The notes beneath the pieces are model-generated. The model saw only the letters and a list, made by a program, of their open reading frames with translations. It ran no database searches and was not told the DNA's origin. Both the position numbers and the translations under genes were made by a program. Source: Alphaproteobacteria bacterium US3C007 (GTDB lineage: Bacteria > Pseudomonadota > Alphaproteobacteria > Rhodobacterales > Rhodobacteraceae). From it: a stretch of DNA of 64,000 nucleotides. Where the stretch lies: contig CP139918.1 of NCBI GenBank assembly GCA_034423775.1, positions 868,001-932,000 on the forward strand. Reading direction: 5' to 3'. Numbering within the stretch: position 1 is the stretch's first letter; the number at the start of each line of letters is the position of its first letter. This document shows, in pieces, positions 16,848 through 26,327 of this stretch.

Positions 16848-18257
16848 ATGCGGTTTTGGGAGACGGTCGGCCTTATTCTGGTGCTGTCCGCGGTTGGACT
16901 GACCTATGAAATTGCAGCCGGCCGCGTTTTGGCCCCGTTTTTCGGGACGTCACTGGTGACATGGACCACCGTCATTGCGACAGTTCTGGCAGGGTTTTCA
17001 CTGGGTAGCGCGCTCGGCGGGTTGATTGCAGAACGCGAACAGGACGTTGCCGCAAGGATCGTCAGAAGGTCACTGATCGCAACCGCGCTCTTGATGGCGT
17101 TTTCACCCATCGTCCTTTCGGTCTTGTATGGATTGGGTGCGCGCAACACGGGTGGGATGATCCTGTCGGTTATTGTGGCGTTCTTTCCTGCGTCAGTGCT
17201 TGTCAGCTTTCCTTCCCCTTATTTGGCCAAGCTGGCCGTCGAGGCGCGGCCCGGCCGAGAAGGGTCATCGCTCGGTGTTGTGCTGGCGGCCGGTTCATTG
17301 GGTGCCATCGCAGGGGCGGTTCTGGCAGGGTTTGTCGCATTACCCTTTCTGGGATCAGCACTGACCTTTGCAGGGTGCGGGGCGATTGCTTTGCTGTGCG
17401 TGCCCTTTGTACGCGGTGGACGGCAGAGTTTGATCGGGGTGATCGCACCTGCTGGATTGATCATCGCATTAGGCCTTACGAATGGGCCGGTCTGTCGATA
17501 TGAATCAGGCTTATCCTGCATCGACGTCGGTCAGCGCAACGGTGAAGTTCGCCTATTTTCAGACCGCATTACGCAAGCGGCTGAGCGGATCAATTCTAAC
17601 GGTGCTCGATCGCAAGAGGGCGCATTGGTTCTGCGTTATACGCAAATGCTATGGGCGCGCATGTCGCTTGATCTGCCTACAGATGCAAACGTACTCTTTG
17701 TGGGTGGCGGCGGGTATACGTTGCCAAGTCAGTTGTTGAGTATGCGCCCACTAGCACGAGCCGTAGCGGTCGAGATAGACCCGCTTATAACTGCAGTGGC
17801 GAAAGAAAACCTCCCTTGGGCCGGCTCTGTAATCCGAAATAACAGACGGCTCGAGATCGTTCATGCGGATGGGCGAAGGTTTATCAATGAAACAGAACGC
17901 CAGTTTGATGCGGTTGTTATGGATGCGTTTTCATCCGGATCTGTCCCCGCCCATCTGGTGACGCTGGAGACCTATCAGCGACTGCGCGAGATTGTCGCCG
18001 GACCAGTCTATGTGAACCTAATCGACAAGCCAGACGGACGGCTGGCCCGAGGAACTTTTGCCATCCTTTCGCAGCTTTATCCGCACGTATCCGCAGTCAT
18101 GGGACCCGTTAGTGCGCGCGGCTACGCCAATACTATCCTGATAGCGTCTCCTGTACCGCTTCCGCCACTTGACGGAATGCCGAGTGAGTACATGGATACA
18201 ACAATCACACCAAGCCGCCCATTTACAGACAATCGTGGCTGGATCGGGCATCGCTAG
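16848..18257 (+). CDS. Membrane protein fused to spermidine-synthase-like domain
   Basis: A 469-aa protein. Residues 1 to about 215 hold several hydrophobic segments of the MFS-like kind found in fused-spermidine-synthase proteins. The C-terminal half is a Rossmann methyltransferase-like fold: LFVGGGGYTLPSQLL, VEIDPLITAVAKENL, VHADGRRFI and VVMDAFSSGSVPAHL. ATG 16848 has GGGG upstream and begins the first membrane segment; the frame runs open further upstream. The substrate is unknown, and true polyamine synthesis should not be assumed. It follows the oxidase on the same strand with a 240-base gap. Confidence 0.8.
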   Translation: MRFWETVGLILVLSAVGLTYEIAAGRVLAPFFGTSLVTWTTVIATVLAGFSLGSALGGLIAEREQDVAARIVRRSLIATALLMAFSPIVLSVLYGLGARNTGGMILSVIVAFFPASVLVSFPSPYLAKLAVEARPGREGSSLGVVLAAGSLGAIAGAVLAGFVALPFLGSALTFAGCGAIALLCVPFVRGGRQSLIGVIAPAGLIIALGLTNGPVCRYESGLSCIDVGQRNGEVRLFSDRITQAAERINSNGARSQEGALVLRYTQMLWARMSLDLPTDANVLFVGGGGYTLPSQLLSMRPLARAVAVEIDPLITAVAKENLPWAGSVIRNNRRLEIVHADGRRFINETERQFDAVVMDAFSSGSVPAHLVTLETYQRLREIVAGPVYVNLIDKPDGRLARGTFAILSQLYPHVSAVMGPVSARGYANTILIASPVPLPPLDGMPSEYMDTTITPSRPFTDNRGWIGHR

Positions 18258-18332
18258 GTTTAACGAACACGCCTTCTGTCGCACCTCCGACAACTTTTAC
18301 CGCATCATCATGTATTAGAAGAGAGCATGTGC

Positions 18333-20396
18333 TCAGCGCAAAGCAGCCTCGTCCAGGACTGCCATCACGGCGGCCGTTGATAACACCTCTGATAGAATGA
18401 TCCCATCAGGCGCATTTGGCCCATACACAATATTGAACGGAATCCCAAAACGGTCATGAGACTCCAGATATCGCGAAATGGCGGGGTCGGAACGTGTCCA
18501 ATCAGCTTGCATAGCGATGACATCGTTACCTTGAAGCCGGTCAAAAATAGGTGCGCGATCTAGGACCAATGCCTTGTTTGCCTTACAGGTCAGACACCAG
18601 TCTGCGGTAACATCGACGAAAACCGTCTTGCCTTGGGACACAAGGCGGGGGATCTCGCCACGGTCGAAGACGACCCAATCCTGATCAACCTGTTTCGCCT
18701 CTGGTGGCGAGGTCACGCTACCGGTCATGGCAAGACCGAAAATCGCGATGACGGTGAGTGAGACAACTCGGGTCAAGCTACCAATCTTTGGAATAGCTGC
18801 AATCGCCACGAAAAGGGTCGCCAAGCCAAGCAAAAATGCTGCGGCCTGCACCCCCGCTACGCCGCTTAGGACCCACAATAACCAAGCCGCCGTTGCCGCT
18901 AGAAGCAAGCCCAGAACCCATTTGATAACAACCATCCAGCGTCCAGGCTTTGGCATCAGTCTGATCAAGCCGGGCTTCCATGCAAAAAGGAGATAAGGCA
19001 GGGCGAGCCCAAGACCCAACGCCGTAAACACTACAATCACATCAACTGGCTGCCCTGTCAGGGCAAAGGCAACAGCTGTGCCAAGGAAGGGTGCAGAGCA
19101 CGGTGTGGCCAATACGGCTGCGAAAGCACCTGTGGCAAAGTCCCCGCCATATCCTTCGCGCCCGCTAGATCGCGCTAGCCGCGTTTGCAATCCGGATGGC
19201 AATGAGATCTCGAATACGCCGAACAGATTTGCCGCAAAAACTGCGAGCACCAAAAACATGATCGTCAGGAATACAGGACTTTGAAACTGCACACCCCAGC
19301 CCACGGTGACCCCAACGGATTGCAGTGCCAGAATTGTAGCTGAGAGGACCCACATGAAGGCCAAGACGCCAAGAGCTGACATCAGGAAGCCGTAGCGGAC
19401 TTGTTGCGCAGGTTTGTCAGCTTGGTTCAGCACTGACGTCAGCTTGATGGAAAGAACAGGCAGCACGCAGGGCATGACGTTTAGTATCAATCCACCCAGC
19501 AGCGCAAACATGGCGATTGTCATGATCTGAGACAGGTCGGGCCGACCCTCTGTCAGTGTGAAAGGTGCCTGCGGTACATCTTGCGACCAAGCTGGGTTTG
19601 CCGTGACAGAACGTGAGCCATCTGTCAGCGTTACCTGTACCAGTGGAACAACAGCATCGCGGGCGTAAAGGGGCAGCTTTGCCCATACTTCCGTTCCAGA
19701 ACTATTGGTTCTGATATCAGGCTTACCAAAGGTGAAGCTAGGACCCATTTCAGGAAAAACATCCGGCGCAACAAAGCGGTTCTCGGAACTGGCAGTCACA
19801 TAAAGCGCATCATCGGTGATGACTGCTGTTTCGACAACGATGTCGCTTGCAGCAGGGTCCAAGGGAACCTTGCGCGCGTACTCAGTAATCAGATCACCCG
19901 CATTCAGGTCGATCCCGACTCCAGCGGGCAGTGAAAGGCTTAAGGTGAAATCATGTGGAACACAGATTTCGGAGCATGTCAGCAAGGTTACGCTCGCGTT
20001 TAACAGCGCCGGCTCACCGGCTTCTTGCAAATGAATCTGAACAGGCAGGACAACCCGGTCGTGATAGCCGAAATTTTCGATGCCAAACGCGGTGAACCTC
20101 TCGGGGGCAGGCCATAGAATTTCTGCACTGGCAAGGTTCTGCGACCCATCCCAAGAAATTTGTGGTGGCAAACCAACCTCGCCCGGTGAGCGCCAGTATG
20201 CTTTCCAACCTTCCTCAAGTTTGAGGTCCAATCCAAGGGAAAGCGTCGTCGCATTGGGAGGAACCGCATTCTCCACCGAAATCAACCGCGCGGTTATAGC
20301 AGGGTTGGTGTAGGGTTCCGAGACCTCAGCCACTACCATGGATGCCCAGAGGATACTCAGAACCGTGAATAAGAAATTTCGGCTGGCAGACAGCAT
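18333..20396 (-). CDS. scsB: ScsB/DsbD-type thiol:disulfide transporter
   Basis: A 687-aa inner-membrane protein. A signal peptide is followed by an N-terminal periplasmic domain with the redox pair C141/C145 (TCSEIC). Eight or so membrane segments follow, including VMPCVLPVL and ATPCSAPFLG, each with the Cys that relays electrons. A C-terminal thioredoxin domain has WCLTC (C601/C604). The long N-terminal domain marks it as the ScsB branch rather than E. coli DsbD. It carries electrons from cytosolic thioredoxin to periplasmic targets, most likely the DsbA-like protein at 6161 and the CcmG-like protein at 25294. Confidence 0.9.
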   Translation of the reverse strand: MLSASRNFLFTVLSILWASMVVAEVSEPYTNPAITARLISVENAVPPNATTLSLGLDLKLEEGWKAYWRSPGEVGLPPQISWDGSQNLASAEILWPAPERFTAFGIENFGYHDRVVLPVQIHLQEAGEPALLNASVTLLTCSEICVPHDFTLSLSLPAGVGIDLNAGDLITEYARKVPLDPAASDIVVETAVITDDALYVTASSENRFVAPDVFPEMGPSFTFGKPDIRTNSSGTEVWAKLPLYARDAVVPLVQVTLTDGSRSVTANPAWSQDVPQAPFTLTEGRPDLSQIMTIAMFALLGGLILNVMPCVLPVLSIKLTSVLNQADKPAQQVRYGFLMSALGVLAFMWVLSATILALQSVGVTVGWGVQFQSPVFLTIMFLVLAVFAANLFGVFEISLPSGLQTRLARSSGREGYGGDFATGAFAAVLATPCSAPFLGTAVAFALTGQPVDVIVVFTALGLGLALPYLLFAWKPGLIRLMPKPGRWMVVIKWVLGLLLAATAAWLLWVLSGVAGVQAAAFLLGLATLFVAIAAIPKIGSLTRVVSLTVIAIFGLAMTGSVTSPPEAKQVDQDWVVFDRGEIPRLVSQGKTVFVDVTADWCLTCKANKALVLDRAPIFDRLQGNDVIAMQADWTRSDPAISRYLESHDRFGIPFNIVYGPNAPDGIILSEVLSTAAVMAVLDEAALR

Positions 20397-20550
20397 TGAT
20401 GTGCTCGCTCAGGTGATGTGATCAGTCCCAGTGATATACCTGTCGTCCTTCAATGAAGAGTTCAGAAATGTATCAAAATGTCTGACTGATGCGGCCTTTC
20501 GGCAGGGCTCTATCTATGCTTTTTAGGTGCTGATCGAACCCAAAAGGTAG

Positions 20551-20829
20551 ATGATGAACATCAATCGACGGCAGTTGCTTATTGGATTAAGTGCGGCAGC
20601 GCTGCCCCAGCCAATACTGGCGGCAGAAAGCAGCGTTATCTTACGTCCTACAAGAGTGGGGTTGTCGGTCAACGGGCGCATGATCGAGATGCTGGGTTTC
20701 AACAACTCTGTCCCTGGTCCAGAAATCAGGCTGCCTCAAAACGACACCCTATCGGCCCGCCTTGAGAACACGCTTGAGGAGGGGACCATGATCCATTGGC
20801 ACGGTATCAGGCTTCCCAATACTGTCTAG
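20551..20829 (+). pseudogene. Third multicopper oxidase, truncated by IS3 copy 1
   Basis: About 90 codons of a multicopper oxidase start: Tat signal NRRQLLIGLSAAALP, SVPGPEIRL, then HWHGIRLPN, the first copper-ligand block. At 20823 the IS3-family element begins and the frame ends after two bases of it. The remaining three copper blocks are not found on the other side of the element nor beyond the second copy, so the rest is deleted. The product cannot be a working oxidase. Confidence 0.88.
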
Positions 20830-20833
20830 CCCC

Positions 20834-21538
20834 CTATATTCGTCCATTGATTTTTGGTTTCTCTAATAAGGTTTCTGGTACGGGTGGTTTCATGTTTAGG
20901 GCATGGTGAGGTCTGATCTGATTGTATTGCCTGAGCCAAACATTGATAACGACTTGGGCTTGTTTGGTGGTGTGGAACCATTCAGCGTTGAGGACTTCTT
21001 TTCGCAAGGTGCCGTTAAAGCGTTCGTTGTATCCATTTTCCCAAGGGCTGCCTGGATAGATTTGCATCGGTTTGATCCCAACCTTCTTCAGCCAGTCCTG
21101 CAGATGCGTGGCAATAAACTCGGGACCGTTGTCAGAGCGAATAAACGCTGGCTTGCCATGTTTCATCAGCAGCGGGTGCAATGCATCCAAAACATCATGC
21201 GCATTCATTTTGGATCGCACTGCCACGCAGAGCGCCTCACGGGTGTATTCATCCAGAACCGTCAGCATTTTATAGCTGCGCCCATTGCTAAGCTTATCGT
21301 GCACAAAGTCGATCGCCCAAATATGGTTGGGGTGTGTGGGCCGCAACCTGATGATGGAGCTGTCTTTATGATAAAGCCGTTTGCGCTTCTTGTGCCGGCG
21401 CGGCAGCTGCAAACCTTCTTCACCCCAGAGGCGCTCGATCCTCTTGTGGTTAACACGCCAGTCTTCCATGCGCAGCAGGGCTGTGACTTTCCTATAACCA
21501 TACCACCCATATTGCTTGGCCAGCCGGATCATCGACAA
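20834..21538 (-). CDS. IS3 OrfB, DDE transposase (copy 1)
   Basis: A 234-aa catalytic part of an rve-type transposase. Acidic triad: IWAIDFVHDKL, FIRSDNGPEF and WENGYNERFNGTLRKE. The frame continues upstream of the nominal TTG start to about 21706 in the -1 frame relative to orfA (KAAGLTRAQLRQ), so the active protein is probably an OrfAB fusion made by ribosomal frameshifting near the CTAAAG close to the orfA end. Stop TAG lies within the IS terminus. Confidence 0.92.
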   Translation of the reverse strand: MSMIRLAKQYGWYGYRKVTALLRMEDWRVNHKRIERLWGEEGLQLPRRHKKRKRLYHKDSSIIRLRPTHPNHIWAIDFVHDKLSNGRSYKMLTVLDEYTREALCVAVRSKMNAHDVLDALHPLLMKHGKPAFIRSDNGPEFIATHLQDWLKKVGIKPMQIYPGSPWENGYNERFNGTLRKEVLNAEWFHTTKQAQVVINVWLRQYNQIRPHHALNMKPPVPETLLEKPKINGRI

Positions 21539-21678
21539 GCGTAGTTCGTTGTCATCTACTGGTTTGGCTTGATAGCGCAGAGTTGAGCGGGCTACATTCA
21601 GAACAGCGCAAGCACGCCGCTCAGAAATATCCAGCTTTTGACGCGTATGAATAACAGCCTGACGAAGCTGAGCCCGCG

Positions 21679-21966
21679 TCAGGCCCGCGGCTTTAGATGA
21701 TCAAGGCTCTCCTTCAGGATCAATTTGTCTAACTGCAAGTCAGCGACGATCTTCTTCAAGCGCTCGTTTTCTTTCTTGAGCGATTTCATCTCAGAAACCT
21801 GCGAACGAGAAAGGCCTCCAAACTTCTTAGGCCAGTAATAATAACTCTTATCTGAAATCCCAGCTTTGCGACACGCATTCACAACGTCCAAACCATCGTG
21901 CAAATGAACATCAATCTCGCGCAATAACTTCAACACATCTTCATCAGAATAACGCTTTCGAGCCAT
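21679..21966 (-). CDS. IS3 OrfA, helix-turn-helix protein (copy 1)
   Basis: A 95-aa OrfA. A helix-turn-helix (VVNACRKAGISDKSYYYW) is followed by a leucine-zipper-like helix (LKKENERLKKIVADLQLDKL). It binds the IS ends and joins OrfB by frameshift. It differs from the copy at 28544 at Y6/H6 and P51/R51 only. Confidence 0.92.
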   Translation of the reverse strand: MARKRYSDEDVLKLLREIDVHLHDGLDVVNACRKAGISDKSYYYWPKKFGGLSRSQVSEMKSLKKENERLKKIVADLQLDKLILKESLDHLKPRA

Positions 21967-22005
21967 GTTTCCTTACTCCCTTTGCCAAAATATACTGGCA
22001 CAGTT

Positions 22006-22482
22006 CTAGGGGGCTAAGACAAGGCCATCTGGCAACGTCGCCAGTGCCGTCTCCATATCAACAACAGGAAGACCGGCGGCGATCCAGCCGGGTCCCAATG
22101 ATGATCCGAGCATACCTTCAGATACATCAATAAAACCGCTGTATCCGGCTTGGCGCAGGCTGCGCATCACGCTGCCAGACCGACCGCCAGTCGCGCAGGT
22201 CAGGGCGACAGGTCGCCCATCTGCAAGGTCTCGCGCTGCAAAAAGGCGCTCTGGGAACCGGTCCTCATGTAGACTGATCGCCCATGCACCTTCTGCCAAA
22301 CCAGTCTCGTCCCATTCCGCGCGCGAACGCACATCAATTAAACGGATTTGGTCGGTTTTCAGCGCCTCAAATACTTGACCTACTGACCAAATGTCAGATG
22401 TTTGCGCTGATCCGAATGATGGCATGACAGCGGTTGCAACCAACGTCGTCATTACCTTACGGCGGGTGAGAAAGTGCGCCAT
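22006..22482 (-). CDS. Rhodanese-like protein, C-terminus altered by IS3
   Basis: A 158-aa secreted protein with a signal starting TRRKVMTTLVATAV. The rhodanese fold has RLIDVRSRAEW and the active-site loop ALTCATGGRSG, with the catalytic Cys. The last few residues (LVLAP) and the stop come from the right end of IS3 copy 1, so the natural C terminus is lost, probably by only a few residues. It follows the EF-hand gene by 15 bases on the same strand. Likely role: periplasmic sulfane-sulfur handling. Confidence 0.82.
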   Translation of the reverse strand: MAHFLTRRKVMTTLVATAVMPSFGSAQTSDIWSVGQVFEALKTDQIRLIDVRSRAEWDETGLAEGAWAISLHEDRFPERLFAARDLADGRPVALTCATGGRSGSVMRSLRQAGYSGFIDVSEGMLGSSLGPGWIAAGLPVVDMETALATLPDGLVLAP

Positions 22483-22497
22483 TACGGGCCTCCTGAT

Positions 22498-23076
22498 TTA
22501 ATTGTCATCCCCAAGATGGTCTGCGGCACCGTCATCGGACATGTTACCCATGGCACCAATCCGCGTCCCCGCCGCTTGCATCTCTTCTTGCGTGACTGCA
22601 CCATCTGCATCCGCATCAAGATGCTGGAAGCGATCCACCATCCGGTCACGTACCGCGTTGGTGTGCAGTGCTTCAAATTCCTCGAGCGTCAAGGCGCCAT
22701 CAGAGTCTGCATCAAACTCCTGCATCTTGACCGCCATATGCGGTGCCATATTTTTAGGATCACCGTCAGGCATCATCATGCCCATGATATCGCGGTCCAT
22801 CATAGCCATCCGGTTGGCACCATTCATCATACCCATCTGGCCGCTACTGCCCATCATGTTCTCATGCATCTGCATCATCATGCGCATCATATTGCCGTTC
22901 ATCATTCCCATTTGTGACGCGTCGCCACCCATGCCCATACCGCTACCGTTATCCATTTCTGACATCATATCCGTATCTGCATCTAAGGTGTCTCCAGGAT
23001 CTTCATCAGCAAAAACTATCTGCGACATTCCGGCTGAAACCAACGCAGCGAGTACCAAAACACGTTTAATCGACAT
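22498..23076 (-). CDS. Met-rich periplasmic EF-hand protein
   Basis: A 192-aa protein, signal peptide cleaved near VFA (23). Residues about 37-105 are very Met-rich (MMNGNMMRMMMQMHENMM), suited to Cu(I) binding. Two EF-hand loops follow: DADSDGALTLEEF and DADADGAVTQEEM, with the canonical 12-residue acidic pattern for Ca(II). I start at ATG 23076, where the signal peptide begins. Met-rich EF-hand proteins occur beside copper oxidases in related bacteria; a copper-binding role is inference. Confidence 0.85.
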   Translation of the reverse strand: MSIKRVLVLAALVSAGMSQIVFADEDPGDTLDADTDMMSEMDNGSGMGMGGDASQMGMMNGNMMRMMMQMHENMMGSSGQMGMMNGANRMAMMDRDIMGMMMPDGDPKNMAPHMAVKMQEFDADSDGALTLEEFEALHTNAVRDRMVDRFQHLDADADGAVTQEEMQAAGTRIGAMGNMSDDGAADHLGDDN

Positions 23077-23175
23077 CTTCTTTCCTTTCCATTTGTACAA
23101 CAAATATCGGGATCGTCTGCATCAGGGTAAAGGTCTGACGCATCGGTGTTTTGTAATGTTATGTTGCGGATTTTG

Positions 23176-23195
23176 GTTACAAATGGTGACAAACG
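23176..23195 (+). promoter_or_regulatory. Tandem 10-bp repeat, possible response-regulator site
   Basis: GTTACAAATG and GTGACAAACG in direct tandem between the divergent EF-hand and ccmF genes. It resembles the repeat at 1660-1679. A shared OmpR-type regulator could act on both promoters; this is inference. Confidence 0.25.
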
Positions 23196-23278
23196 CACCC
23201 CTAACAGCCTTTAGCATCACTTGATAAATTCCAGGTATCTCGCATTCGCGCAAACACCTAGACAGGGGTAAGCTTCAC

Positions 23279-25291
23279 ATGACACCAGAGATCGGTCACT
23301 TCGCACTGGCGCTCGCGCTTGCCATGGCGATTGTTCAAAGTGTACTGCCTATTCTAGGTGCTGCCCGCGGCAATATTCTATGGATGCAATCCGCAAAGTG
23401 GTCATCACTAGGACAGGTTTTTTTTGCATCCATCGCGTTCTTTGCTCTGCTACAGGCTTTCGTCTTGAGCGACTTTACGGTCAAAAACGTCGTTGAAAAC
23501 TCGCATTCGCTCAAACCCATGTTGTTCAAAATTGCTGGAACGTGGGGCAGTCACGAAGGTTCGCTGTTGCTGTGGGTGCTGATCTTGACAGTATTTGGTG
23601 CCGCTGTTTCTGTTTTCGGCTCTAACATCCCAGATAGTCTAAAGGCCCGGACCCTGTCGGTGCAAGCATGGATCAGCGTTGGTTTCATCACCTTCATGTT
23701 GTTCACATCGAACCCGTTTGACCGTGTCTTCCCGCCCCCGATAGACGGGCAAGACCTTAACCCATTGCTGCAAGACGTCGGCTTGGCGATGCATCCGCCA
23801 CTGCTTTATTTTGGGTATGTCGGCTTCTCCATCGTGTTTTCCTTCGCCGTCGCGGCCTTAATAGAAGGTCGGGTAGATGCGGCTTGGGCAAGATGGGTCC
23901 GCCCTTGGACGCTCGCGGCTTGGCTCAGCCTTACCGCTGGCATCGCGCTAGGGTCCTGGTGGGCCTACTATGAACTTGGTTGGGGCGGATGGTGGTTCTG
24001 GGACCCGGTTGAGAATGTCAGCTTCATGCCTTGGTTGATGGGCACGGCGCTTTTGCATTCTGCCATCGTCACAGAAAAGCGGGACGCCTTCAAAAGCTGG
24101 ACGATCCTGCTGGCGATCCTGACATTTTCGCTCTCGCTACTTGGTACATTTATTGTTCGGTCAGGTCTGCTGACTTCTGTTCATGCTTTTGCAGTCGATC
24201 CTGAACGTGGCTTATACATTCTGGGTCTTCTGGCGGTGTCGATCGGTGGCTCTTTAGCACTTTTTGCGTGGCGTGCACCCGTCATGGAACCAGGTGGCAT
24301 CTTCAAACCGATCAGCCGAGAGGCAGGTTTGCTCGTCAACAACCTGATCCTTGCGGCAGCGACAGGCATCGTCCTGTTTGGAACACTTTATCCGCTGTTT
24401 TATGAAGCGTTGACGGGCGGCCAAAAGCTGTCTGTCGGGCCGCCATTTTTCAATGCAGCCTTCATACCGATTATGCTGCCGTTGGTTTTCGTCATGGGCA
24501 TCGGGCCGTTCCTGTCTTGGAAACGTGCAGACCTACCGGGTGTACTTCAAAGGCTGCGGATTGTCGCGGTTCTGACAGTTCTGGCGACACTCGCGGTCTG
24601 GTACATCGTGCGCGGCGGTCCGGTGCTTGGCTATTTATCCATCCTTCTCGCCATTTGGCTTTTCATGGCGACCCTCAAAGAGTGGACAGTGCGGATTAAA
24701 CTGTTTGAGGTGCCGTTCACAGAGTCACGCAGGCGTGCGGCTAACCTTCCCAGATCCGTCTATGGCATGACCCTCGCACATGCCGGACTTGCTGTCGCTA
24801 TGTTTGGTTTCATCGGCTCAAGCGTTTGGAAGACCGAGGAGATTGTCTTTGTTCAGCCGGGCAGCCAGATCGAAATTGCAGGATTTGATGTCACATTCGA
24901 GGGCCTTGAACGGGTTCGTGGACCAAACTATGTCGCCGATCGCGGCAAACTAACCGTTAGACAAGACGGGGTTTTTGTAACAGAGCTCTTTCCGGAAAGC
25001 CGCTACTACCCAGTGGCGGAGAGCAACACGACTGAAAGCGCTATTCGCTCGACGATGGCTGGTGACCTTTACGCTTCTATCGCCAGACCAGCATCAGAAG
25101 AAGCCGGGGCAGGGGGCGCGTTGACACTGCGCATTCTTTACGAGCCTTTGGTCAATTTCATCTGGATTGGATCAGCCATGCTTGTTTTGGGCGGTGGGCT
25201 ATCTCTCTCGGACCGGCGGTTGCGCGTTGGTGCGCCGCGTCGCGGTGCGGCCAAGAAGATATCAGATTCGGCGCAGGTTCCGGCGGAATAA
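23279..25291 (+). CDS. ccmF: Cytochrome c heme lyase subunit CcmF
   Basis: A 670-aa inner-membrane protein with about 14-15 membrane segments. The heme-handling WWD motif is GWGGWWFWDPVENVSFMPW near 238-256, and the HPPLLYFGY region near 177 contains a conserved His. It attaches heme to CxxCH motifs of apocytochromes in the periplasm. First of four overlapping ccm genes (F, G, H, I). The set lacks ccmABCDE, so it must use heme delivered by a chromosomal CcmE. Its job is probably extra capacity for the cytochromes encoded at 2325-6164. Confidence 0.94.
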   Translation: MTPEIGHFALALALAMAIVQSVLPILGAARGNILWMQSAKWSSLGQVFFASIAFFALLQAFVLSDFTVKNVVENSHSLKPMLFKIAGTWGSHEGSLLLWVLILTVFGAAVSVFGSNIPDSLKARTLSVQAWISVGFITFMLFTSNPFDRVFPPPIDGQDLNPLLQDVGLAMHPPLLYFGYVGFSIVFSFAVAALIEGRVDAAWARWVRPWTLAAWLSLTAGIALGSWWAYYELGWGGWWFWDPVENVSFMPWLMGTALLHSAIVTEKRDAFKSWTILLAILTFSLSLLGTFIVRSGLLTSVHAFAVDPERGLYILGLLAVSIGGSLALFAWRAPVMEPGGIFKPISREAGLLVNNLILAAATGIVLFGTLYPLFYEALTGGQKLSVGPPFFNAAFIPIMLPLVFVMGIGPFLSWKRADLPGVLQRLRIVAVLTVLATLAVWYIVRGGPVLGYLSILLAIWLFMATLKEWTVRIKLFEVPFTESRRRAANLPRSVYGMTLAHAGLAVAMFGFIGSSVWKTEEIVFVQPGSQIEIAGFDVTFEGLERVRGPNYVADRGKLTVRQDGVFVTELFPESRYYPVAESNTTESAIRSTMAGDLYASIARPASEEAGAGGALTLRILYEPLVNFIWIGSAMLVLGGGLSLSDRRLRVGAPRRGAAKKISDSAQVPAE

Positions 25292-25293
25292 GG

Positions 25294-25860
25294 ATGACAC
25301 GTGCTCTTGCCCTTATTCCGCTACTGATCGCGGTTGTCTTTGGAGGGTTCTTCTTGTGGGGTCTCGATCCAGACCGGGATCCGAATGATATCCCCTCAGT
25401 CTTGATTTCCCAACAGGCGCCAGAGTTCACGCTCATGGACGTCGAGGGATTAGCGACACCAAGCTTTGCGCGGACCGATCTTGTTGGCAATCCGGGCCCT
25501 GTGATCGTGAATGTCTTTGCCTCTTGGTGTGTGCCATGCCGTGCCGAACATGCGGTCCTGACCCGGCTTGTCGAAAGCGAGGGGCAGCGTCTTTTCGGGA
25601 TCAATTACAAAGACAAGCCCGAGGATGCAACGCGCTGGCTGGCCGAACTCGGCAACCCTTACGAAAAGATCGGGGCTGACAGCACAGGCAGAGCCGGGAT
25701 CGAGTGGGGCATTTCCGGTGTCCCTGAGACATTTATCGTCGGAGCGGATGGCACCGTTCTCTACCGATATGTTGGTCCTGTGGTCGGTGATGATGCCGTC
25801 GGAAAGTTTAGAGAAGCACTGGTTCAAGCCGGTGCCTTGGAAAGAAGGGTAGGTGGATGA
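25294..25860 (+). CDS. ccmG: Thiol:disulfide oxidoreductase CcmG/DsbE
   Basis: A 188-aa membrane-anchored thioredoxin. N-terminal segment about 3-20; redox motif ASWCVPCRAEH; cis-Pro loop GVPETF. It reduces the CxxCH cysteines of apocytochromes before heme attachment and is itself reduced by a DsbD/CcdA/ScsB-type protein, here possibly the ScsB at 18333. Two bases separate it from ccmF, and it overlaps ccmH by four bases. Confidence 0.93.
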   Translation: MTRALALIPLLIAVVFGGFFLWGLDPDRDPNDIPSVLISQQAPEFTLMDVEGLATPSFARTDLVGNPGPVIVNVFASWCVPCRAEHAVLTRLVESEGQRLFGINYKDKPEDATRWLAELGNPYEKIGADSTGRAGIEWGISGVPETFIVGADGTVLYRYVGPVVGDDAVGKFREALVQAGALERRVGG

Positions 25861-26327
25861 GACACCTTGCTGTTGTGTTGTTTCTGGTCTTGCCCGCAAC
25901 CCTTTTTGCGGTCGAGCCGGATGAGATATTGCAAGATCCAGTGCTAGAGCAACGCGCGCGGGAGATATCGAAAGAACTGCGCTGCGTCGTCTGCCAGAAC
26001 CAGGACATTGATAGCTCAAACGCCGGTGTCGCCCGTGACCTGCGCATCCTAGTCAGAGAGCGTCTGATTGCGGGAGATAGTGATGTCGAAGTAGTCGACT
26101 ACGTCCATGCGCGATATGGTGACTATGTTTTGATGCGCCCTCCGTTCAATGTCTCAACGGCAGCACTGTGGCTCGCACCCTTCATACTTGCTTTGGCCTC
26201 TCTTCTGATTGGATGGGTGGTGCTGTCAGCCAGCCGAAGACGGAAGACGGTGACAGGCCTGTCTGCTGCTGAAGAAGCAGAAGTAGCGCAGTTCATCGAG
26301 CAGAACAAAGTGAGTGAAAAAACATGA
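25857..26327 (+). CDS. ccmH: Cytochrome c maturation protein CcmH
   Basis: A 156-aa membrane protein with an N-terminal signal, the redox motif RCVVCQNQDIDSSNA (the family pattern LRCxxCQ) and a membrane anchor near 104-122. It reduces or presents apocytochrome cysteines together with CcmG and CcmF. It overlaps both neighbours by four bases (ATGA). Confidence 0.93.
   Translation: MRHLAVVLFLVLPATLFAVEPDEILQDPVLEQRAREISKELRCVVCQNQDIDSSNAGVARDLRILVRERLIAGDSDVEVVDYVHARYGDYVLMRPPFNVSTAALWLAPFILALASLLIGWVVLSASRRRKTVTGLSAAEEAEVAQFIEQNKVSEKT

Larger units (their letters stand above)
20823..22021 (-). mobile_element. IS3-family insertion sequence, copy 1
   Basis: A 1,199-base element with ends TGTCTAGCCCCCTA (left) and TGTCTTAGCCCCCTAG (right, reverse complement). 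It carries orfA and orfB with a -1 frame relation, as in the IS3 family. The three-base flanks TAC and AGG differ, so there is no target duplication. A second copy of the same length lies at 27688-28886 in the same orientation. Confidence 0.92.
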
